DNA from: Amycolatopsis sp. CA-230715
Lineage (GTDB): Bacteria; Actinomycetota; Actinomycetes; Mycobacteriales; Pseudonocardiaceae
Direction of reading: 5' to 3'
NCBI RefSeq assembly: GCF_018736145.1
Contig: NZ_CP059997.1
Location: 8,989,501-9,053,500 of the forward strand
Length of the DNA: 64,000 nt
The notes under the pieces were generated by a model. That model was not told the origin of the DNA. It saw nothing but the letters and a program-made list of their open reading frames with translations, and did not search any database. Made by a program: the position numbers and the translations under genes. This document shows, piece by piece, positions 8,333-17,951 of this stretch (the stretch's first letter is position 1; each line of letters opens with the position of its first letter).

Positions 8333-8373
8333 GGTGGCTCGTGCGGCAGGGGATTCCCGCCGCACGAGCCACC
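8333..8373 (+). terminator. Terminator after the small secreted-protein gene
   Basis: GGTGGCTCGTGCGGC (8333-8347) pairs perfectly with 8359-8373 across an 11-base loop that itself can add GGG/CCC pairs. It starts 19 bases after the stop. The roughly 330 bases from here to the subtilase start contain no gene I can support. Confidence 0.8.
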
Positions 8374-8707
8374 TTCGTGAAAGATGACGGCGCCCGATCA
8401 TCCTCGGTGCACGAAAGGCCACACATCTTTGACCGTTCGGCCCGCGACGGCCGAGCCCGAACATCTGCGGAAAGCCGGAGCAAGGTCCAGTTGAGCCGAA
8501 CGGACGCTTGATCTTGATCCGCTCGGCCGCTTTTCGCCCTGTCGGAATGCATTAGCCTCGATTCGGCTGGCACGTTTCCCGGCAATCCATTTTCCCTTTT
8601 GGCCGAACAAAGTCCGGTCAAACAATCGGCGAATTCCGAGTCGGCTCGCTTGCCGCGCTGTCAACGATGTCATGGGCTGATCGACAACCACAGATGGAGG
8701 GTGCGAC

Positions 8708-11700
8708 ATGCGCCGAAGAGCCAAAGCACTGGTCAGTTCGCTGCTGGTGACCGTGGTCGGCGTGACGACGGCGCAAGCCGCACAAGCGGTGCCCGGTTCG
8801 CCAGCGCAGGAAGGGAGCGCGAACACCGCCGAACTGGGCAAGCCGCGCACGGTCACCTTGATCACCGGCGACCGGATCACCGTGCAGGACCGCCGTGGCC
8901 AGAATCCCGCGATTTCGGTGCAGCCGGGACCCGGCCGCGAGCAGCTGGGTTTCCAGCGCAGCAAGGGCAAGGACGGGTGGTCGGTCTTCCCCGCCGACGC
9001 CCTGCCGCTGGTGGCGAACGGCGTGCTCGACGAGCAACTCTTCCGGATCGATCGGCTGCTCGCCGACGGGTACGACGACAGCGCGCGACCGACGCTGCCG
9101 CTGATCGTGCAGCAGGACGGTGCCGGGTACGCCGCCACCGCGGTGCCGGGCGCGACCGAGGTGCGCCGCCTGGACAGTATCGGCGCGACCGCGTTCGCCG
9201 AGCGCAAGGACAGCGCCGGTGCGTTCTGGTCCACTGTGGTCGGTCCGCGCGCGACGGCGGTGCGGAAAGTGTGGCTGGACCGCAAGGTGAAGGCGAACCT
9301 CGACCGCAGCGTGCCGCAGATCGGCGCGCCGGAGGTGTGGCGAAGCGGGTTCACCGGCAAGGACGTCAGGATCGCGGTGCTGGACACCGGTGTGGACGCC
9401 GGTCATCCGGACCTGGCAGGCAAGGTGGTAGCGGCCAAGGACTTCTCCGGCGGCCAGGACCCCACCGACCGGCACGGCCACGGCACCCACGTCGCCTCGA
9501 CCATCGCCGGTTCCGGCGCGGCCTCCGGCGGGCGGTACAAGGGCGTCGCACCCGATGCCGGGCTGCTGGTCGGCAAGGTGCTCGGCGACGACGGCAGTGG
9601 CGGGTACGCGGAGATCATCAGCGGCATGGAGTGGGCCGCGGACCAGGGCGCCAAGGTGATCAACCTGAGCCTCGGCGGTGACGACGCCCCCGGCGTCGAT
9701 CCGTTGGAAGAGGCGGTGAACCGCATCTCGAAGGACAAGGGCGTGCTGTTCGTGATCGCCGCGGGCAACGAAGGGGAGAAAGGCGCGGGCACGGTGGGAT
9801 CGCCCGGGAGCGCGGATTCGGCGCTGACCGTCGGCGCGGTCGACCGGGCCGACGCGCTGGCCCCGTTCTCCAGCAAGGGACCGCGGGTGGGGGACAACGC
9901 GGTCAAACCGGAGATCACCGCCCCCGGCGTCGGGATCGTCGCGGCGAAGGCCGGTGGCGCGCCCGGTGATCCGTACCAAGCGATGTCGGGCACCTCGATG
10001 GCGACACCGCACGTGGCGGGTGCGGCGGCACTGCTCGCCCAGCAACATCCCGACTGGCGCGCCGAGCAGCTCAAGTCCGCGCTCGCGGGCACCGCGAAGC
10101 CGACCGCCGGACTGACCGCCTTCCAGCAGGGCACGGGCCGGGTCGACGTGGCCAAGGCCGCCGGGCAGCAGATCGGAGCGGACGTCACCACGGTCGCTTT
10201 CGGCACAGTGCCTGCCGCCGACGGGAAACCCAGGACGAAGGAGATCACCTACCGCAACGGCGGCACCGCCCCGCTCGACCTCGATCTGCGCCTGGACGTC
10301 CGCGACGAAGCGGGCACACCGGCGGTCGACGGCCTGTTCGCGGTGGACCGGCCGAAGATCACGGTTCCCGCCGGTGCGACGGCGACCGTCGCGGTCACCG
10401 TGACTCCCGCGGGCAAGCCGCGGGGAGCGTACGGCGGCACACTGGTCGCCACTGCCGCCAATGGCGTCGAAGTGCGGAGCCTGGTCGGCGCCGATCTCGA
10501 ACGGAACGTCTACACGGCCGATCTCCAGCTGGTCGACCGCGAAGGGAACGGCCCCGGTCCGAAGGGGCCGGGTGGGACCGTGATGGCGACCAATCTGGAC
10601 ACCGGTGACCTGAAGATCTACCACGTGTCCGGCGGCGGCGGCCCGGTCCGGCTGCCGCAGGGGCGGTACCTGTTCGTCTCGCAGATCGACGAGAAGCGCG
10701 AGAACGGGTCCAGCGGGTCGAGTCTGGTCAGCGAACCGGGTCTCGTGCTCGACCGCGACCGCGCGATCGTGTTCGACGGACGGCTGGCGAAACCGGTGAC
10801 GGTGCGGACCGACCAGCCCGATGCCCGGTCGAACGGTCAGATCGTCGCCTTCTCCGAACAGATGGTGAACCGGGGCAGGACGGTTCATTCCTGGTACCAG
10901 CCGAGGCTTTTTCGCGACGACATGTACTCCTACGTCGCGCCCACCCGCACCGACGTACCGGACTTCGGCTTCCTCGTCACCACGATGCTCACGAAGCAGA
11001 CGACCGAGGGGAGGTCCGAGAACAGCCCGTACGTCTACAACCTGCAGTTCCCCAGCAGCGGCCGGGTTCCCGACGTTTCCGGCTACCGGGTGCGCGACCG
11101 GGAACTGGCCAAGGTGACCGCGACCTACGCCAGTACCGGCAAGCAGTGGGGCAGCCTGCACGTGCTGCCCTCGCCCTACGACAACGCGACCGGGCTCGGC
11201 GATGCCTGGTTCCTCACCGCGCAGGCTCAGTTGCCATCGACGCGGTACGAGTTCTACAGCGCGGGGGACCTCACCTGGCTGAAGGAGCTCTACGTCGGAA
11301 GGCAGGCTACGAACGGAACGCTGCTCGACACGATGGAGGTGGCCGCCGGGGTTCGGTACCGCCCGGGTCAGCGCTCCACCGAGCAGTGGAACCGCGCGGT
11401 CGTCGGTCCGACGCTGAACAAGGCAGCCAAGACCGTGCGGAACGGCGACACCTTCAGCGTCCTGCTGCCGGTGCTCGCCACCGGCGGTGACCACCTCAGC
11501 TTCACGGCGGCGGAAGGCACCACCCGCCTCGCCCGTGACGGGGTGGAAATCGGTTCGGTGCCAAGGGTTCCCGGGTACACCTGGCCGAACGTCGGTGCAG
11601 TGACCTTCCCGGTCCCCGCGGCGGACGGGGCCTACACGCTGACCGTCGACGCGAAGCGACCGGAGGGCGCCGACGCCGAGTTGTCCAGTGCGGTGGCGAC

Positions 11701-12067
11701 TTCGTGGACCTTCCGCTCGCAGCACGCCGACGGCGAGGCTCCGCTGCCGTTGATGGCGTTGCGGGCGACTCCGGCGCTCGGTGCCGCCAACGACGCGTGG
11801 CGCCTGCTCCCGCTCGTCGTCCCGATCGAGGTCGAGCGCGCGGCAGGCACGACGGGAACTGTCCGCCAGGTCACTGCGGAAGCGTCGTTCGACGGCGGCA
11901 AGACCTGGTACGGGCAGCTCGTCGTCGGCAGCGGTGAGCGCTGGCACGCCTTCGTGCTGGCGCCGTTGTTCAGCCAGGCGAAGCTCGTCTCGCTCCGACT
12001 GTCCGCAAAGGACTCCGGGGGCAACTCGGTTTCGCAGACCATGACGAACGCGTACCGCCTGCGGTGA
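8708..12067 (+). CDS. Large secreted S8 subtilisin-like serine protease
   Basis: 1119 residues, exported and probably self-processed. Signal peptide about residues 1-28 (ending AQAAQA). A propeptide region of about 170 residues precedes the catalytic domain, whose triad is Asp226 (AVLDTGVD), His258 (HGHGTHVAS) and Ser430 (SGTSMATPHVAGAA); Asn354 (AAGNEG) supplies the oxyanion hole. About 650 residues of beta-rich C-terminal domains follow, typical of large actinobacterial subtilases, with no membrane anchor seen. The ATG at 8708 has GGAGGG six bases upstream. Two tandem hairpins follow the stop. A role in nutrient protein degradation is likely. Confidence 0.93.
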   Translation: MRRRAKALVSSLLVTVVGVTTAQAAQAVPGSPAQEGSANTAELGKPRTVTLITGDRITVQDRRGQNPAISVQPGPGREQLGFQRSKGKDGWSVFPADALPLVANGVLDEQLFRIDRLLADGYDDSARPTLPLIVQQDGAGYAATAVPGATEVRRLDSIGATAFAERKDSAGAFWSTVVGPRATAVRKVWLDRKVKANLDRSVPQIGAPEVWRSGFTGKDVRIAVLDTGVDAGHPDLAGKVVAAKDFSGGQDPTDRHGHGTHVASTIAGSGAASGGRYKGVAPDAGLLVGKVLGDDGSGGYAEIISGMEWAADQGAKVINLSLGGDDAPGVDPLEEAVNRISKDKGVLFVIAAGNEGEKGAGTVGSPGSADSALTVGAVDRADALAPFSSKGPRVGDNAVKPEITAPGVGIVAAKAGGAPGDPYQAMSGTSMATPHVAGAAALLAQQHPDWRAEQLKSALAGTAKPTAGLTAFQQGTGRVDVAKAAGQQIGADVTTVAFGTVPAADGKPRTKEITYRNGGTAPLDLDLRLDVRDEAGTPAVDGLFAVDRPKITVPAGATATVAVTVTPAGKPRGAYGGTLVATAANGVEVRSLVGADLERNVYTADLQLVDREGNGPGPKGPGGTVMATNLDTGDLKIYHVSGGGGPVRLPQGRYLFVSQIDEKRENGSSGSSLVSEPGLVLDRDRAIVFDGRLAKPVTVRTDQPDARSNGQIVAFSEQMVNRGRTVHSWYQPRLFRDDMYSYVAPTRTDVPDFGFLVTTMLTKQTTEGRSENSPYVYNLQFPSSGRVPDVSGYRVRDRELAKVTATYASTGKQWGSLHVLPSPYDNATGLGDAWFLTAQAQLPSTRYEFYSAGDLTWLKELYVGRQATNGTLLDTMEVAAGVRYRPGQRSTEQWNRAVVGPTLNKAAKTVRNGDTFSVLLPVLATGGDHLSFTAAEGTTRLARDGVEIGSVPRVPGYTWPNVGAVTFPVPAADGAYTLTVDAKRPEGADAELSSAVATSWTFRSQHADGEAPLPLMALRATPALGAANDAWRLLPLVVPIEVERAAGTTGTVRQVTAEASFDGGKTWYGQLVVGSGERWHAFVLAPLFSQAKLVSLRLSAKDSGGNSVSQTMTNAYRLR

Positions 12068-12071
12068 GCCC

Positions 12072-12108
12072 GTCGGCCGGGCGGTAGGACAGGGGCCGCC
12101 CGGCCGAC
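12072..12108 (+). terminator. First terminator hairpin after the subtilase gene
   Basis: GTCGGCCGGGCGG (12072-12084) pairs perfectly with 12096-12108 over an 11-base loop, starting five bases after the stop codon. Confidence 0.8.
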
Positions 12109-12116
12109 TGCGAGGG

Positions 12117-12156
12117 CTTGTCCGTTCGGCCACGAGAAGCTGGCCGAACGGACAAG
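12117..12156 (+). terminator. Second tandem hairpin after the subtilase gene
   Basis: CTTGTCCGTTCGGCC (12117-12131) pairs perfectly with 12142-12156 over a 10-base loop. The two hairpins form a tandem terminator. The remaining roughly 400 bases to 12554 hold no gene I can support; an AATAAT/ATTATT inverted repeat at 12391-12421 lies in this A+T-richer leader of the next operon. Confidence 0.7.
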
Positions 12157-12553
12157 TCCGCATGGCCGATCTCGTGCGATCGACGTTCAGGGGAGAGCCT
12201 CTGGAAAAACGTTCCCATTTCTCTGACCAAAAGTACATTGCGCTCGACGTGGATACCTGCTTGCGAGTACCAGTCGATTTCTCCGGTCGTCGCCGGAGTG
12301 GGGCGGATCACTGGTGGCGACGCGTTTTCGGGGATATGAGCGCCTTGTGGGGCGAAGCTCGCCTCCCTATGCTCATGCTGAGTGGCGAACAATAATCCCG
12401 GCGTGCGAGATCACGATTATTCCGGACCGTGCCGCCAGTCCGCGGAAGGGCGCGAAAAATGAGCGAGGACGAAAAGTCCGGAATTCGGGTCTCGAGGTGA
12501 CCGTGGGCGTCGCGAAAGCGGGAGGCGAACTGCGGCAGGTTGATCGAGGTCGG

Positions 12554-13633
12554 ATGCGCGCGCTCGTGCTCAGCGCCCCTGACGAGGGCTCGCGTATCGG
12601 TCGCATGGACGTCGTGAGCCGGCCGATTCCCGTGCCGGGGCCGACGGAGGTCCTCGTGCGGGTCGAACTGTGCGGCATCTGCGGCACCGACTTCGACGCG
12701 TGCCGGTTCCACCCCGATGGCACCCCGAGATTCGGCGGGCCGCTCGCCCTGCCCGTGGTGCTCGGTCACGAGGCGTCGGGCGAGGTCGTCGGAACCGGGG
12801 AACTGGTGACGCGTGTCCGGCTGCACGATCTCGTGGCGTTGGAGAGCGTGCTCGCCTGCGGTGTCTGCGACACGTGCCTCGGAGGTCGTCGCAACCAGTG
12901 CGAGAACGCCGTCCTCGCGGGATTGACCGCGCCCGGCGCGCTCGCCGAGTACGTCGTCGTACCGCAGACGGCCTGCCATCGGCTGAACCCGTTGCGCGAC
13001 AACGGTTGGAGCCGGGAGGACGCCCTTCTCGCCGGTGCTCTCCTCGAACCACTGGGGTGCGTCTACAACGCGTTGTTCGTCGAAGGCGGCGGCGTCCGCC
13101 CCGGGGAACGCGTGACGGTGCATGGGCTCGGGCCGCTCGGCCTGTTCGCGGGTCTGCTATGCCAGATCGCGGGCGCCAGCCGGGTGATCGGGGTGGAACC
13201 GCTGGCGGAACGCCGCGAACTCGCGGCACGGCTGGGTTTCACGTCGTGCCTCGGCCCCGGCGAAGCTCCACGGCACGATCTGGACGCCGAAGTGCACGTG
13301 GAAGCCTCGGGCGACCCGGCGTCGACGCTGCCGGTGATCGAGCGCCACCTCCGGCCGGGCGGGCGCGTCGTGCTGGTGTCCAGAACCGATGTGCCCGCAC
13401 GGGTCGACACGAACCCGTGGGTCTCGAACGCGGCTCGGCTGATCGGGTCGCGGGGACACTGCGGTGCCCTTTTCCCGGTACTGGTGAACATTTTCGCCGC
13501 GGGCCGCCTCGATCCCGGTGCGCTGATCGGGAAAACGCTGTCGCTGGAAAACACCCCCGAGCTGCTTTCCCACGGCCACGATTCGGCCGTGGGAAAGACC
13601 GTCGTCCGGATCGACCGGCTCGCCGCACGGTAA
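12554..13633 (+). CDS. Zinc-dependent medium-chain alcohol dehydrogenase
   Basis: 359 residues, MDR superfamily, oxidising a secondary alcohol or polyol with NAD(P). The N-terminal GroES-like domain has the catalytic zinc site CGICGTDF and GHEASGEV, and a structural-zinc loop with clustered Cys (ACGVCDTCLGGRRNQC). A Rossmann fold follows (VHGLGPLGLFAG). The ATG at 12554 was taken because it opens the conserved MRALVL start; a GTG at 12497 would add 19 unmatched residues. It leads a three-gene set with an O-methyltransferase 14 bases downstream and an aromatic hydroxylase, so a methoxylated aromatic or small natural product is a plausible substrate. That pathway assignment is inference. Confidence 0.85.
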   Translation: MRALVLSAPDEGSRIGRMDVVSRPIPVPGPTEVLVRVELCGICGTDFDACRFHPDGTPRFGGPLALPVVLGHEASGEVVGTGELVTRVRLHDLVALESVLACGVCDTCLGGRRNQCENAVLAGLTAPGALAEYVVVPQTACHRLNPLRDNGWSREDALLAGALLEPLGCVYNALFVEGGGVRPGERVTVHGLGPLGLFAGLLCQIAGASRVIGVEPLAERRELAARLGFTSCLGPGEAPRHDLDAEVHVEASGDPASTLPVIERHLRPGGRVVLVSRTDVPARVDTNPWVSNAARLIGSRGHCGALFPVLVNIFAAGRLDPGALIGKTLSLENTPELLSHGHDSAVGKTVVRIDRLAAR

Positions 13634-13647
13634 AGAGGAGAACCGCC

Positions 13648-14325
13648 TTGCCCGTTTCGCACAAGGCAATTGAGCCGACCGCCGAAATCCACCGCTACGT
13701 CGTCCGGCACGGACGCGCGGCCGACCCGTTGCTGGAAGAGCTGGCGGAAGTGAGCCGGGAGAAGTTCCCTGCCATGGGGCACATGACGTTGCCGCTGGAC
13801 GAAGCGGCGCTGCTCGGCTTCCTGGTGCGGCTCACCGGCGCGAGCGCGATCGTGGAAGTCGGCATGTTCACCGGGTCCTCGACGATCGCGCTCGCTAGGG
13901 CGCTCCCGCCAGGGGGCAGGGTGCTGACCTGTGAGATCGACGCGCGCTGCGCCGAGATCGGCGAGTCCTACCTGGAGCGGGCCGGTGTCGCGGACCGGGT
14001 GGACGTCCGCGTCGGCCCCGCGCTGGACACCCTCCGCTCGCTGCCCGGCATCGCGCATCTCGACCTGGTCTTCATCGACGCCGACAAGCCCGGCTACCTC
14101 GGCTACTGGGACGAGCTGGTGCCGAGGGTGCGCCCTGGCGGTTTGCTGGTCGTGGACAACACGCTGTTTTCCGGTCAGGTGGTGGACCCCGCGCCGGGGA
14201 GCAAGGCCGCGGCGGTGCACGCGTTCAACGAGCACGCCCGTGCCGACGAGCGCGTCGAGCTGGTGATGATGCACCTGGCGGACGGGGTCACGCTCGCCAG
14301 ACGCCTCGCCGAGCCCGCGGTCTGA
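13648..14325 (+). CDS. SAM-dependent O-methyltransferase, catechol/CCoAOMT type
   Basis: 225 residues, the usual length of cation-dependent catechol-type O-methyltransferases. SAM-binding motif I is VEVGMFTGSST near residue 70. The metal-site region FIDADKPGY and VVDNTLFSG carries the Asp/Asn ligands that hold Mg and the vicinal hydroxyls. A TTG start at 13648 is supported by AGAGGAG seven bases upstream; no ATG lies nearby. The paired PobA-like hydroxylase could create the catechol that this enzyme methylates. Stop and next start are only eight bases apart. Confidence 0.88.
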   Translation: MPVSHKAIEPTAEIHRYVVRHGRAADPLLEELAEVSREKFPAMGHMTLPLDEAALLGFLVRLTGASAIVEVGMFTGSSTIALARALPPGGRVLTCEIDARCAEIGESYLERAGVADRVDVRVGPALDTLRSLPGIAHLDLVFIDADKPGYLGYWDELVPRVRPGGLLVVDNTLFSGQVVDPAPGSKAAAVHAFNEHARADERVELVMMHLADGVTLARRLAEPAV

Positions 14326-14332
14326 GCGCGGG

Positions 14333-15505
14333 ATGGACCAGGGTCGGGTCGCGGTGGTCGGGGCGGGCCCGGCCGGTCTGGTGCTGGCGAACATCCTGCA
14401 CGACAGCGGGATACCGGTGGTGGTGTTCGAACGGTCGAGCCGCGCGCACGTGGAAAACCGGGCCAGGGCGGGGCTGATCGAGTACGGCACCGTGCAGGCC
14501 CTGCGCGAGCACGGGCTGGCCGACGGGCTCCTGCGGGCGAACACCACCCACCGCCGCTGCGAATTCCGGTTCGCGGGGGAGCGGTTCACCTTGGACTACG
14601 GTCGCCTCAACGGTGACCGCGTCCACTACGTCTATCCGCAGCAGTTCCTGGTCCGCGATCTGATCGACCGGCTGCTCCGCGGCGGCGGGCGCATCCGGTT
14701 CGACACCCCGGTCACCGAGGTCGCCGCACTCGAGTCCGAGTCGCCGGTGGTCCGGTTTTCCGATCCCGCTGGCGATCCGGGCGAACTGCGGGCCTCGTTC
14801 GTCGCCGGGTGCGACGGCAGCCTCGGTGCCTGCCGCCGGATGGTCGCCGGCATCGACGCGCACACCGTCACCAAGGACTACGGTTCCGGCCTGCTCGCCA
14901 TCCTGTCCGCGACCCCGCCGATCGCCGCCGACATGGTGTACGCCCTGCACCGCGACGGCTGCGCGATCCACGCGCTGCGTACCCCCGACACGAGCCGGTT
15001 CTACCTCCAGACCGAGCCGGGCGACGAGCTCGCCGACTGGGGCGAGGAGCGGATCTGGGCTGAGCTGCGCCGCCGGTTCGCGGTCGCCGACGGCCCGCTG
15101 CCGCGTCCAGGGCCCATCATGGAGACCGCCCTGTTCGGCATGCGGTCCGCGGTGACCGAAGAACTGCGCTACGGCAGGATGTTCCTGGTCGGCGACGCGG
15201 CGCACATCATCACCCCGTTCGGCGGCAAGGGGATGAACCTCGCCGTCGCCGACGCCGTCGAGCTGGCTGGCGCGATCCGGTGCGCCGTCAGGACGGGTGA
15301 CGATCGCCTTCTCACCGGGTACGGCTCGGCGGTGGTGCGGCGGGTGTGGGCGACCCAGGAGCTGTCGAACGCGATGATCGAGCTGCTGTGCGCACCGCGG
15401 ACCGGAGACCCGGAGTTCCACCACCGGCTGCAGGTGGCGCGGTTGAGGAAATGGGGTTCCTCCCCGGCGAGCGCCACCGGATTCGCCAAGGACTACGCGG
15501 GTTGA
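14333..15505 (+). CDS. FAD-dependent aromatic hydroxylase, PobA (4-hydroxybenzoate 3-monooxygenase) family
   Basis: 390 residues, matching PobA length. The N-terminal FAD motif GAGPAGLVLANIL is at residues 9-21. ENRARAGLIEYGTVQAL corresponds to the RAGVLEQG segment of PobA, and the second FAD motif VGDAAHIITPFGGKGMNLAVADA is near residue 285. Such enzymes hydroxylate a para-hydroxy aromatic acid ortho to the hydroxyl, using NAD(P)H and O2. Context with an O-methyltransferase and a dehydrogenase suggests tailoring of an aromatic precursor rather than plain 4-hydroxybenzoate catabolism, as no protocatechuate genes are near; that is inference. Confidence 0.85.
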   Translation: MDQGRVAVVGAGPAGLVLANILHDSGIPVVVFERSSRAHVENRARAGLIEYGTVQALREHGLADGLLRANTTHRRCEFRFAGERFTLDYGRLNGDRVHYVYPQQFLVRDLIDRLLRGGGRIRFDTPVTEVAALESESPVVRFSDPAGDPGELRASFVAGCDGSLGACRRMVAGIDAHTVTKDYGSGLLAILSATPPIAADMVYALHRDGCAIHALRTPDTSRFYLQTEPGDELADWGEERIWAELRRRFAVADGPLPRPGPIMETALFGMRSAVTEELRYGRMFLVGDAAHIITPFGGKGMNLAVADAVELAGAIRCAVRTGDDRLLTGYGSAVVRRVWATQELSNAMIELLCAPRTGDPEFHHRLQVARLRKWGSSPASATGFAKDYAG

Positions 15506-15598
15506 CTCCGCTGTAACGGACGCGTGAGCCGGCGCGGGGTTGCGCCGGGGTGGTTGATCCCATTCCCGGGCATCGCGCCGGGCCCGGTGCGCATCCAT

Positions 15599-15626
15599 GG
15601 CTGTGAACGACAACGTTTTCACAGCC
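15599..15626. promoter_or_regulatory. Palindromic operator candidate upstream of the STAND ATPase gene
   Basis: GGCTGTGAA (15599-15607) and TTCACAGCC (15618-15626) are perfect inverted arms separated by 10 bases, the geometry of a dimeric regulator site. A second small palindrome, ATGCCCTGGGCAT, lies at 15696-15708 close to a possible TAGCGT -10 box. Confidence 0.45.
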
Positions 15627-15758
15627 GACTCACAGGAGCGCACCATGGTGGACCGCCGGGGGAGTGCCGCGCATGACGCGATCGTGTCAATCGCGATGCC
15701 CTGGGCATGCTCTAGCGTGGACGAGCAGTGGGACCGCGCAGCTGTGGAGGGGCAACGC

Positions 15759-17804
15759 GTGAACGACGCAGTCCGCAAGCTGCCGGTGCGCCGGGCGCGG
15801 CGGCGATCGATGGCCGACCGCGTGCGGCTGCTCCGCCACCAGGGCTTCGTCGGCAGGGTCGCGCAGCGCCGGTTGTTCGCTTCGGCGTTGCGGGGTGACC
15901 CCGACGCGCCACGGGTGCTGTTCGTGCACGGTCCCGGCGGGATCGGCAAGTCCGCGCTGCTGAGGCGGCTGGCCGACGACGCCGAAGACCTCGGGCACAC
16001 CGTCGCGTGGGTCAGCGGGGAGTACGTGCTCGCCTCCACGACCGCGTTCACCGAGGAAGCCGCGCCGGTGGAGACCGCCGACCGGCCGGTCCTCGTCGTC
16101 GACGGGTTCGAGCACTGCCAGGTCCTCGAGACCTGGCTACGGGAGCACTTCCTGCCGACGGTGCCGGAGGACACCGTCGTCGTCGTGGCCGGGCGGCGCA
16201 AACCGGAGCCGAACTGGACGCTCGACCCAGGATGGCGGCAGCTCGTGCGCGCGATCTCGCTGGAGCCGCTGACCCCGGACGAGGTCGCGGACCTGCTCGA
16301 CGAGCGCGGGGTTCCCGGCTCGCTGCACTCGGCCGTGAACGGTTTCGCCGGTGGGCATCCGCTCGCGCTCTGCCTCGCGGCCGAGACCGCGACGTCGCTC
16401 GACGACGCGACTTGGGCCCCCAGCCCCGATGTCATCGAGACCCTGCTGGCCAGGTTGATCGATCGAGTGCCTTCGCCGGCCCACGAGTACGGCCTGCGCG
16501 TCTGCGCCCATGTGCGGCACGTGACCGTCGATCTGCTGCGCACCGGGCTCGGCGAGGATGACGCCGTCGCCGTGTTCGACTGGCTCGGCGGATTGCCTTA
16601 CGTGGAGCCAGGACCGCACGGGCTCGCCGCCCACGAACTGGTGCGCGACGTCCTCGACTCGTCGTTCAAGTGGCGCGATCCCGCGGCGTACTCCGCCCTG
16701 CACGCGCGGATGTGGCAGCACCTGGGCGAACGCGCGCAGAACGCGTCGGGAGACGCCGTCCCGGTGGCGTCGTCGGAAATCACCTACCTCTTCCGGTACA
16801 CCGACTACGTGCGCGAGGACATCGTCGACGTGGAACCCGAGGCGCTGTTCGAACGCGAGTACGCGCCGGCGGAGCGGGAAGATCTGCTTCGCCTGGCACG
16901 GGAGGACCAAGGTGACGAGTACGCGGCGCGGGTCGCGTACTGGCTCGATCGCCGTCCCGAAGCGTTCCAGGTCTACTGCCGCGCCGCGGACATGGTGCCG
17001 GTGTCCTTCTTCGCCTGGCTGCGCCTGCGCCCCGGTTCCGACGACCTGACCGCCGACCCCGCGCTCGCGCCCGTCAAGGAGTACCTCGACCGCACCGGCG
17101 GGGTGAACACCGGGGAACACGTCGGCGTGGCCCGTTTCCTGGTGCCCGCACCATCCACGACGCGGTACACGACCGCCGCCAACGCGCACAGCTCGCGGAT
17201 TTCCACCGAGCAGTTGCGGTACCGCGACGGTCTCGTCGCGAGCTTCCTCGTCCTGCCGGACGCCGAAGGCTTCGCTCCCAAGCTCGAGTGGTTCGACTAC
17301 CGGCTGTACGACTCGATACCGGCTCTCGGGGACGGGAACTGGGGCGTGTTCGTGCACGACTGGCGGGAAATCCCGCTCCCGGCGCACCTGGAGCGGATCA
17401 TGCCCCGGATCGGCGGCGCCGTGCCCGGTGCCGAGGCGGCGCGGGCCTTCCCGTCTCCCGTCGCCATGACGCAGGAACAGCACTTCGAGGCCGTCAAGCA
17501 GCTCCTGCGCGATTGGCACGACGAAGAAGTCTTCGCGGCGAATCCGCTCGTGCGCGTCCACCGGGACGCGGCGGCTTTGCGCGAGGCGGTACTCAAAGCC
17601 GTCGAGGAACTCGCGGGCGATCCCCGCCGGGTCAACCACCATCGCGCGCTGCGGGCCACCTACCTCGAGCGCGCCACGACCCAGGAAGCGGCGGCGGCGC
17701 GCCTCGGTATGCCGTTCGGCACCTACCGGCGGCATCTGCGGTCGGGCACGCGCGAGGTCTGCGCGATCCTTTGGGCCGCTCGTGAAGGACGCGGTTCCCC
17801 CTGA
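15759..17804 (+). CDS. STAND-type AAA ATPase, probable signalling regulator
   Basis: 681 residues. A P-loop NTPase with Walker A GPGGIGKS (about residue 60) and Walker B PVLVVDGFE, followed by an LEPLTPDEVADLL region typical of STAND ATPases. The middle and C-terminal parts are helical; the final segment EAAAARLGMPFGTYRRHLRSG resembles a helix-turn-helix. STAND proteins are ATP-dependent switches controlling transcription or stress responses. The GTG at 15759 has GGAGGGG six bases upstream; an earlier in-frame ATG lies inside the palindromic operator. The LuxR gene follows 147 bases downstream and may be its partner. The exact target is unknown. Confidence 0.8.
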   Translation: MNDAVRKLPVRRARRRSMADRVRLLRHQGFVGRVAQRRLFASALRGDPDAPRVLFVHGPGGIGKSALLRRLADDAEDLGHTVAWVSGEYVLASTTAFTEEAAPVETADRPVLVVDGFEHCQVLETWLREHFLPTVPEDTVVVVAGRRKPEPNWTLDPGWRQLVRAISLEPLTPDEVADLLDERGVPGSLHSAVNGFAGGHPLALCLAAETATSLDDATWAPSPDVIETLLARLIDRVPSPAHEYGLRVCAHVRHVTVDLLRTGLGEDDAVAVFDWLGGLPYVEPGPHGLAAHELVRDVLDSSFKWRDPAAYSALHARMWQHLGERAQNASGDAVPVASSEITYLFRYTDYVREDIVDVEPEALFEREYAPAEREDLLRLAREDQGDEYAARVAYWLDRRPEAFQVYCRAADMVPVSFFAWLRLRPGSDDLTADPALAPVKEYLDRTGGVNTGEHVGVARFLVPAPSTTRYTTAANAHSSRISTEQLRYRDGLVASFLVLPDAEGFAPKLEWFDYRLYDSIPALGDGNWGVFVHDWREIPLPAHLERIMPRIGGAVPGAEAARAFPSPVAMTQEQHFEAVKQLLRDWHDEEVFAANPLVRVHRDAAALREAVLKAVEELAGDPRRVNHHRALRATYLERATTQEAAAARLGMPFGTYRRHLRSGTREVCAILWAAREGRGSP

Positions 17805-17951
17805 CCGTCCGCACTGTCCGCGCAGAAGTGGACAGGAGTGAACACCCCTTTGACCTGGTGATCGACCGGCCGGCTCGGTGATGATCGAGTTTGACGAACG
17901 GTCGAGTAGCGGAGTGCGCCCACGGCCGCTGAGCTAACTGGAGACTTGACT

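Noticed and set aside
8618..12238. 1206-residue open frame on the minus strand opposite the subtilase
   Set aside because: The subtilase on the plus strand has signal peptide, catalytic triad and ribosome-binding site; the antisense frame has none of these.
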